9,533 bases of DNA from an uncultured bacterium (GTDB taxonomy: Bacteria; Actinomycetota; Coriobacteriia; Coriobacteriales; Atopobiaceae). The stretch covers positions 1 to 9,533 of the forward strand of contig CAJMNO010000049.1 in NCBI GenBank assembly GCA_905214865.1. The letters are read 5' to 3'. Below the pieces are notes generated by a model. That model searched no databases and was not told the DNA's origin. It saw only the letters and a list, made by a program, of their open reading frames with translations. Positions 6,121 to 9,533 of the stretch are shown here, piece after piece (the first letter of the stretch is position 1; every line of letters begins with the position of its first letter). A program made the position numbers and the translations under genes.

Positions 6121-6352
6121 ACGCCAAGGAGTCCAATGAGGCCTCGACTCCATCGCTCATCGCATCGATCCTGCCGCGGGCGAGAAGCTCCTTGACCTCT
6201 TCCCTCGGGTGATAGTCTGATATCAGAAATACAGCTGCCACATCCCTCGTCTCCGTACGATCTCCCATCTTTGGCGAAGGCGTCGCAATGAGTTCGGCAA
6301 TGCCGACCACTGTTATGTTAGCCATGCACTTCGAAAGGCGGATCTTGGCCAT
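6119..6352 (-). CDS. Possible small hypothetical protein (77 aa), divergent to the large unknown gene
   Basis: Reading leftward from ATG 6352 gives MAKIRLSKCMANITVVGIAE and ends REEVKELLARGRIDAMSDGV then EASLDSLA. About two thirds of third codon positions are G or C, and the C-terminal half (SDYHPREEVKELLARGRIDA) reads like a genuine helical segment. The frame is open further upstream (to 6550), but that part is antisense to the large gene and looks like a shadow. The second methionine (MANITVV) is an alternative start. No strong ribosome site is visible in front of either. It is not recognised as a family member; it may be a small gene, the C-terminal remnant of a larger one, or a chance frame. 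Its best start shares a CATG with the favoured start of the opposing large gene, so the two would be back to back with no promoter space. Confidence 0.35.
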   Translation of the reverse strand: MAKIRLSKCMANITVVGIAELIATPSPKMGDRTETRDVAAVFLISDYHPREEVKELLARGRIDAMSDGVEASLDSLA

Positions 6353-8771
6353 GAGCGGAGAATCAACCGAGCTGGCAACCGACGGTTTCGGCTCACTCGT
6401 CCAGTATGACATCTCCTTCCAGAAGCGCACCCCCCTTCTGGGCACCCCCTCACTCACCCTTGGCGATGAGACGTCACGGGGAAAAGAGACCTCTGCGGGC
6501 ATCCACGAGACGCTCGAAGATGAGGTCGATTGGGATCCAGGCGTGGACAAGGCCGACAGGCTTGACTACCTCGTTGCTGCCGCTAGCGGCGTTATTTCCG
6601 GACTCATCGATACGTTGTGGGTCGGCGAGTTCTCGCTCGACCGCGCGAGTAGCTGGGGAGAGGACAAGGTCGAGCGCTTCGTCATCAGGGTGGCAAGGAG
6701 CGAGGGGTACAACGGGGACGACCTCGCCGGGGCCATCAGGAAGCTGGAGAAGAACCATCCTTTCGCAGCAGATGGCAACGCGAACGCCTTTGGCGGTGGC
6801 CTGCAGCACCACCTCAGAGACTTCTCGCACCACTTCGGCATCGACGGGCTACTCTTCTCTATTTTCACCCAGTTCACAGGTCTCGTGGTTGGCACGGACC
6901 TGTCGGGCGCACTTCGTGTGGTGCCAGTACCAGAGTCCTATAGGTCCTTCATCGGAAAGAACCTCCAAGAGAAGCTCACCTTCGGGACGATCGGCTGGTT
7001 CTTTCATATGGTGAGCGACATGGCCGGCTCAGGCGGCTCGCTCATGGGCGGCACCGGCATCCCAGGACCCATCGTTTCCCTAATTAAGGACATCTCTGCC
7101 CTCCCACTCTTTAGGGGGGCAGCCGCGGAGGAGCCTGGCCTGCGCCTCTGGGTGAGCAAGCTATTCAACGGGACCCTGCTTGCGGACCATGACGAAAACG
7201 GAAGGATCGTGAAGGGGACCGCTCGCAAGTTCGACCTTCGTACGGAGATTGGCATGCTGGAGGAGGCAGGCAGGCAGGCCCTTCCCGTTCTAGTCAACCA
7301 GTGCGTAGTGCGAGGATTCTACTTCTGCCGCAGAACGGCAAGGGAAATCAGAGACTTGGATATCCATGGGGTTGCTGAGCTCGGTCGCATCGCCCCCGAG
7401 GACATCCTACCCTGGGGTACCCCCGCGATGCGCCGCATGGTCACTGTGTCGAGCGGCATCTTCGTCGGCGTCGACATCGCGGATGCGGCCGTGCGGTCCA
7501 TCGCAAGCAGGGATCCCGTCAAGTTCTTCCTGCAGGTCAACTACGTCGGCATTGCGACGTTTACCGTCGCATGCGTGGTAGACGTTCGCGCCATGCTAGA
7601 GAACGAGTCTTTGACCTCCGGAGAGGACCCAGAAGAGAAATACGAGCGCGGTCTCGCGGACCTTGGATGTCTCAAGCTGGACTTCATGCAGGCCCGAATT
7701 CTCCACTCGATAGAGCATGCGATAGTTGCCTACGACATAGCTGCGGAGAAGCATCCGAAGCGTGCGGCAGTGAAGAGGGCATGGCTAAAGGAGTGGAGAA
7801 AGCAGGTCGTCGATGCGGTGAGCCTTGTCTGGGCTGCGGACGCTGGATACTTCTTCCCAGACGATACGCTATACGCGAAAATCGGATCGCGCCTCGGTGA
7901 CGGGGAGGACGCCTCATGGCTATGGCTCGTCGCAATGGAGGCAGGACGCTTCAGGCCATACGGGCCGCTGCATGCCAACAACGACGGTGATTACAAGGGG
8001 CTCAAACTGTGCTCGAACTACCTACACGATGTGTTCTGCAATCGCCAGGACGTAATAGGAACCAATGAACTTACCGACCTTGGGCACGCAGTGGACGGTG
8101 CGAAGGCCAGACTAGATGGGTCCAGAGGAAGACTTGTCGCAGGTGTCGCCTGCACCGCAATCATCGTGGTTGCTACCGGCGGTCTTGCCGCCTACTTTGC
8201 CCCGGCCATTGCTCCAACCCTCGCCGCCGCGCTCGGACTTGAAGCTTCCGCCCTGCACGGAGCGGCGCTCGCGAGTGCAAGCCTTGCATTCCTCGGTGGC
8301 GGAGCGATTGCCGCAGGTGGCGCCGGGATGGCGGGTGGAACGATGCTCATCGCCGGCGGAGGCGCTCTTTTGGGTGCGGCCGGGGGCACGGGCCTGACCG
8401 CGGCAGCCTCGCTGGCACTTGCTACCGACGGGAGATATGTACTGGAGGAGTGCTCGAAGCTTGAGGCATTTTGCCAGACAGTTCTCCTCGACCGCAATCA
8501 TGACGTGCGCTCAGTGTCCTCCATCTATGCAAGGCTTTGCAGAAGGATTGTCGAACTCGAGGCAGAGTCAGAGTCGGTCAGGCTCGCCATACCTAGCGAG
8601 GGGAACGACCCGCATGGGAAAGACGGAACCGAAGAAAGCATGCCCGCAAAGGACATGTTCAAGGCAATCAACCGAACGATCAAAGTCATGTGCAAGTGCC
8701 GGAATGACCTCGCTGCTTCCCTGGGAGAGACGAATCAGGGGTTTTCTCTGCTCCCATGGACAACGCGATGA
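6351..8771 (+). CDS. Large protein of unknown function with His-rich motif and Gly/Ala-rich hydrophobic C-terminal region
   Basis: 806 aa from ATG 6351 (MSGESTELATDG), preceded by AAGGCGG about nine bases upstream. ATG 6288 would add 21 residues that look non-coding and overlap a possible opposing gene, but it has a GAAGG site and cannot be excluded. The family is not recognised. Residues about 70-200 contain AAASGVISGLIDTLWVGEF, a His-rich block GGGLQHHLRDFSHHFGIDGL (about 148-167) and FSIFTQFTG; a further conserved-looking stretch is GTIGWFFHMVSDMAGSGGSL. From about 595 to 690 there is a long hydrophobic region, beginning VAGVACTAIIVVATGGLAAY and ending in repeated GGG/AAGG blocks (GGGAIAAGGAGMAGGTMLIA) that resemble glycine-zipper membrane hairpins. 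The tail is charged. No signal peptide or nucleotide-binding motif is apparent. A membrane-inserting effector or defence role is inference only. It stands alone on the plus strand, opposite to the excisionase-like gene. Confidence 0.85.
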   Translation: MSGESTELATDGFGSLVQYDISFQKRTPLLGTPSLTLGDETSRGKETSAGIHETLEDEVDWDPGVDKADRLDYLVAAASGVISGLIDTLWVGEFSLDRASSWGEDKVERFVIRVARSEGYNGDDLAGAIRKLEKNHPFAADGNANAFGGGLQHHLRDFSHHFGIDGLLFSIFTQFTGLVVGTDLSGALRVVPVPESYRSFIGKNLQEKLTFGTIGWFFHMVSDMAGSGGSLMGGTGIPGPIVSLIKDISALPLFRGAAAEEPGLRLWVSKLFNGTLLADHDENGRIVKGTARKFDLRTEIGMLEEAGRQALPVLVNQCVVRGFYFCRRTAREIRDLDIHGVAELGRIAPEDILPWGTPAMRRMVTVSSGIFVGVDIADAAVRSIASRDPVKFFLQVNYVGIATFTVACVVDVRAMLENESLTSGEDPEEKYERGLADLGCLKLDFMQARILHSIEHAIVAYDIAAEKHPKRAAVKRAWLKEWRKQVVDAVSLVWAADAGYFFPDDTLYAKIGSRLGDGEDASWLWLVAMEAGRFRPYGPLHANNDGDYKGLKLCSNYLHDVFCNRQDVIGTNELTDLGHAVDGAKARLDGSRGRLVAGVACTAIIVVATGGLAAYFAPAIAPTLAAALGLEASALHGAALASASLAFLGGGAIAAGGAGMAGGTMLIAGGGALLGAAGGTGLTAAASLALATDGRYVLEECSKLEAFCQTVLLDRNHDVRSVSSIYARLCRRIVELEAESESVRLAIPSEGNDPHGKDGTEESMPAKDMFKAINRTIKVMCKCRNDLAASLGETNQGFSLLPWTTR

Positions 8772-8917
8772 GCCCATGCCCAATGCCGTGAGCCAGTAGG
8801 TCTGCTCTGTCTCCGCATGTGTCATTGATACTCTGAACGCGACTCGTCTGCCTGCCGTTTTCCTTCAGTAACGGCAGCCTGCGCAGAAAACGCACGACAC
8901 CGCTCCCACGGGCGGCG
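8772..8917. other. Short convergent gap between the large unknown gene and the excisionase-like gene
   Basis: 146 bp with no credible gene. Its only clear element is the hairpin at 8852-8877. Confidence 0.6.
8852..8877. terminator. Hairpin between convergent genes, candidate bidirectional terminator
   Basis: CTGCCGTT (8852-8859) pairs perfectly with AACGGCAG (8870-8877) around a 10-base loop. It lies between the stop of the large plus-strand gene (8771) and the stop of the minus-strand excisionase-like gene (8918), where a shared terminator would be expected. Neither side has a proper T-tract, so intrinsic termination is uncertain. Confidence 0.45.
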
Positions 8918-9118
8918 TCATTGGTCCAGCATCCCGACCAGCTGGGCGATCTTCCTTGGCGAGTAGTACCAGTTGTGGCCGAACTTCTTTGCTGGGATCT
9001 GCCCGTTATGGACCATGCGCAGGACCTGGCGCTCGCACAGCCCCAGGTACCGCGAGACCTCCTGCGTGCTGAGCGGTCGGTTCATCTGGGAGAGGTCTGG
9101 TGTCTGCTCTTCCTGCAT
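8918..9118 (-). CDS. Excisionase-like helix-turn-helix DNA-binding protein
   Basis: 66 aa from ATG 9118 (MQEEQTPDL); a second methionine at 9085 (MNRPLSTQEV) gives the minimal domain. LSTQEVSRYLGLCERQVLRM, then VHNGQIPAKKFGHNWYYSPR, is the winged-helix pattern of the excisionase/MerR-like HTH_17 family: a first helix, a recognition helix, then a G-x-IPAxKxGxxW wing. Members act as excisionases (recombination directionality factors) of integrative elements or as small regulators. Here no integrase lies beside it in the same orientation; downstream is the end of the large unknown gene. An AAGG about ten bases before the ATG is a modest ribosome site, while a much better one (GGAGGTG, complement of 9145-9151) is set for a different frame. 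The family call is good, the biological role open. Confidence 0.8.
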   Translation of the reverse strand: MQEEQTPDLSQMNRPLSTQEVSRYLGLCERQVLRMVHNGQIPAKKFGHNWYYSPRKIAQLVGMLDQ

Positions 9119-9533
9119 GCGTGTCGCCTTCCCTCATCTGGTGTCACCTCCTATACTCCGATGGAGCGTGACGCACTTGGGTTACCTGACGATTCGCATG
9201 CTATCCGCTGGTGTCGGTGGCTCAGGCCGCGTTGGCCGACCTTTCCCCACTGTCCGCATTGGCCGCAATGGCCGGGATTGTCCCCAGGGCGCCACGATTC
9301 CTACACATGCGCCCAAACCGAGGGTACCCGAGGCCGACTGAAAGTTCATGTGCCGCGAGCATAGTCGCAGACATTCTTCGACGGGCGAGCCTCGTCTTGA
9401 GTCCGAGGGGGCGAAACGTTGGTCGGGTCGCACGCGACCGGCCCTGCCAGAGAGGGCCGTGGGGCACGCGAATCGGCGCATTCCCGATGCGACGATCTTG
9501 CACGAAGACGCGTGCCGCAACCGTTCGCCGAAC
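9119..9533. other. Non-coding end region with several hairpins
   Basis: About 415 bp without a convincing gene on either strand; the open frames here have unnatural composition (rich in Pro, Arg, Trp and His) and no ribosome sites. Inverted repeats seen: CATTG/CAATG (9257-9270), GGTCGC/GCGACC (9426-9439), CGGCCCT/AGGGCCG (9439-9459), ATCGG/CCGAT (9472-9488) and GTTCG/CGAAC (9523-9533). It may hold regulatory or recombination sites such as an attachment site of the element; no tRNA or rRNA could be recognised. Confidence 0.5.
9426..9459. repeat. Two abutting perfect hairpins
   Basis: GGTCGC (9426-9431)/GCGACC (9434-9439) shares its last base with CGGCCCT (9439-9445)/AGGGCCG (9453-9459), which has a 7-base loop. 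A third hairpin with a 7-base loop follows at 9472-9488. Such packing suggests a structured RNA, a protein site or a recombination site; none is identified, and GC-rich chance pairing remains possible. Confidence 0.45.

Noticed and set aside
6136..6195. AAGGAG followed by ATG at 6136 on the plus strand
   Set aside because: The frame is only 19 codons (Arg/His/Ser-rich), and the same bases read well as the end of the possible minus-strand gene.
6294..6306. Palindrome TCGGC-AAT-GCCGA
   Set aside because: Short (5-bp arms), inside possible coding sequence on either strand, and not near a convincing promoter; probably chance.
8112..8501. Minus-strand frame of 129 codons opposite the hydrophobic region of the large gene
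   Set aside because: Shadow frame; the plus-strand frame is continuous through it with coherent membrane-like sequence.
9182..9520. Minus-strand frames at the right end (112 and 93 codons)
   Set aside because: No ribosome site, no recognisable motif, Arg/Pro/Ser-rich composition typical of non-coding GC-rich DNA.
1..9533. CRISPR array, tRNA or rRNA genes
   Set aside because: No regularly spaced direct repeats, no cloverleaf with a TTCRA-type arm and no rRNA-like stretches were recognised; this was read by eye, not with a covariance search.

Overview
The window comes from a high-GC bacterium. Gene density, GC-rich third codon positions, GGAGG-type ribosome binding sites and a compact MobC-MobA module next to a phase-variable-type R-M locus would fit an actinobacterial gut commensal, perhaps Coriobacteriia. 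That taxonomic guess is inference. The window looks like accessory DNA: the cargo and mobilization end of an integrative or mobilizable element.

Left part (1-3716, minus strand): a tightly coupled operon read right to left. A 69-aa ribbon-helix-helix protein is followed by a GIY-YIG/DUF4357 protein, a long HsdM (857 aa) and the first 33 codons of an HsdS that runs off the window. All three junctions are ATGA stop/start overlaps. Just upstream and in the opposite orientation (3755-4342, plus strand) lies an orphan HsdS half without its own start: one target-recognition domain framed by the conserved QRKL segments. The live hsdS and the orphan share an exact 17-bp inverted repeat (37-53 and 3782-3798) in the same reading frame. 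Inverting everything between would flip the whole promoter-plus-operon and fuse the HsdS N-terminus to the orphan domain. This is the most interesting architecture in the window. No recombinase and no hsdR are visible; they could lie outside.

Middle (4343-6059, plus strand): 260 bp of non-coding DNA rich in short hairpins (possible oriT), then a MobC-like protein, a MobA/VirD2-type relaxase with an HxxHxH motif, and a 34-aa cationic hydrophobic peptide. The peptide overlaps the relaxase stop and has a near-perfect ribosome binding site.

Right part (6060-9533): an unrecognised protein of about 806 aa with a His-rich motif and a long Gly/Ala-rich hydrophobic C-terminal region, with a possible small divergent gene in front of it. 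Converging on it is a 66-aa excisionase-like helix-turn-helix protein on the minus strand. The last 400 bases hold no convincing gene but several hairpins.

Taken together: a mobilizable island carrying a type I modification/specificity locus that may switch specificity by inversion, plus a large protein of unknown function that might be a second cargo or defence gene.
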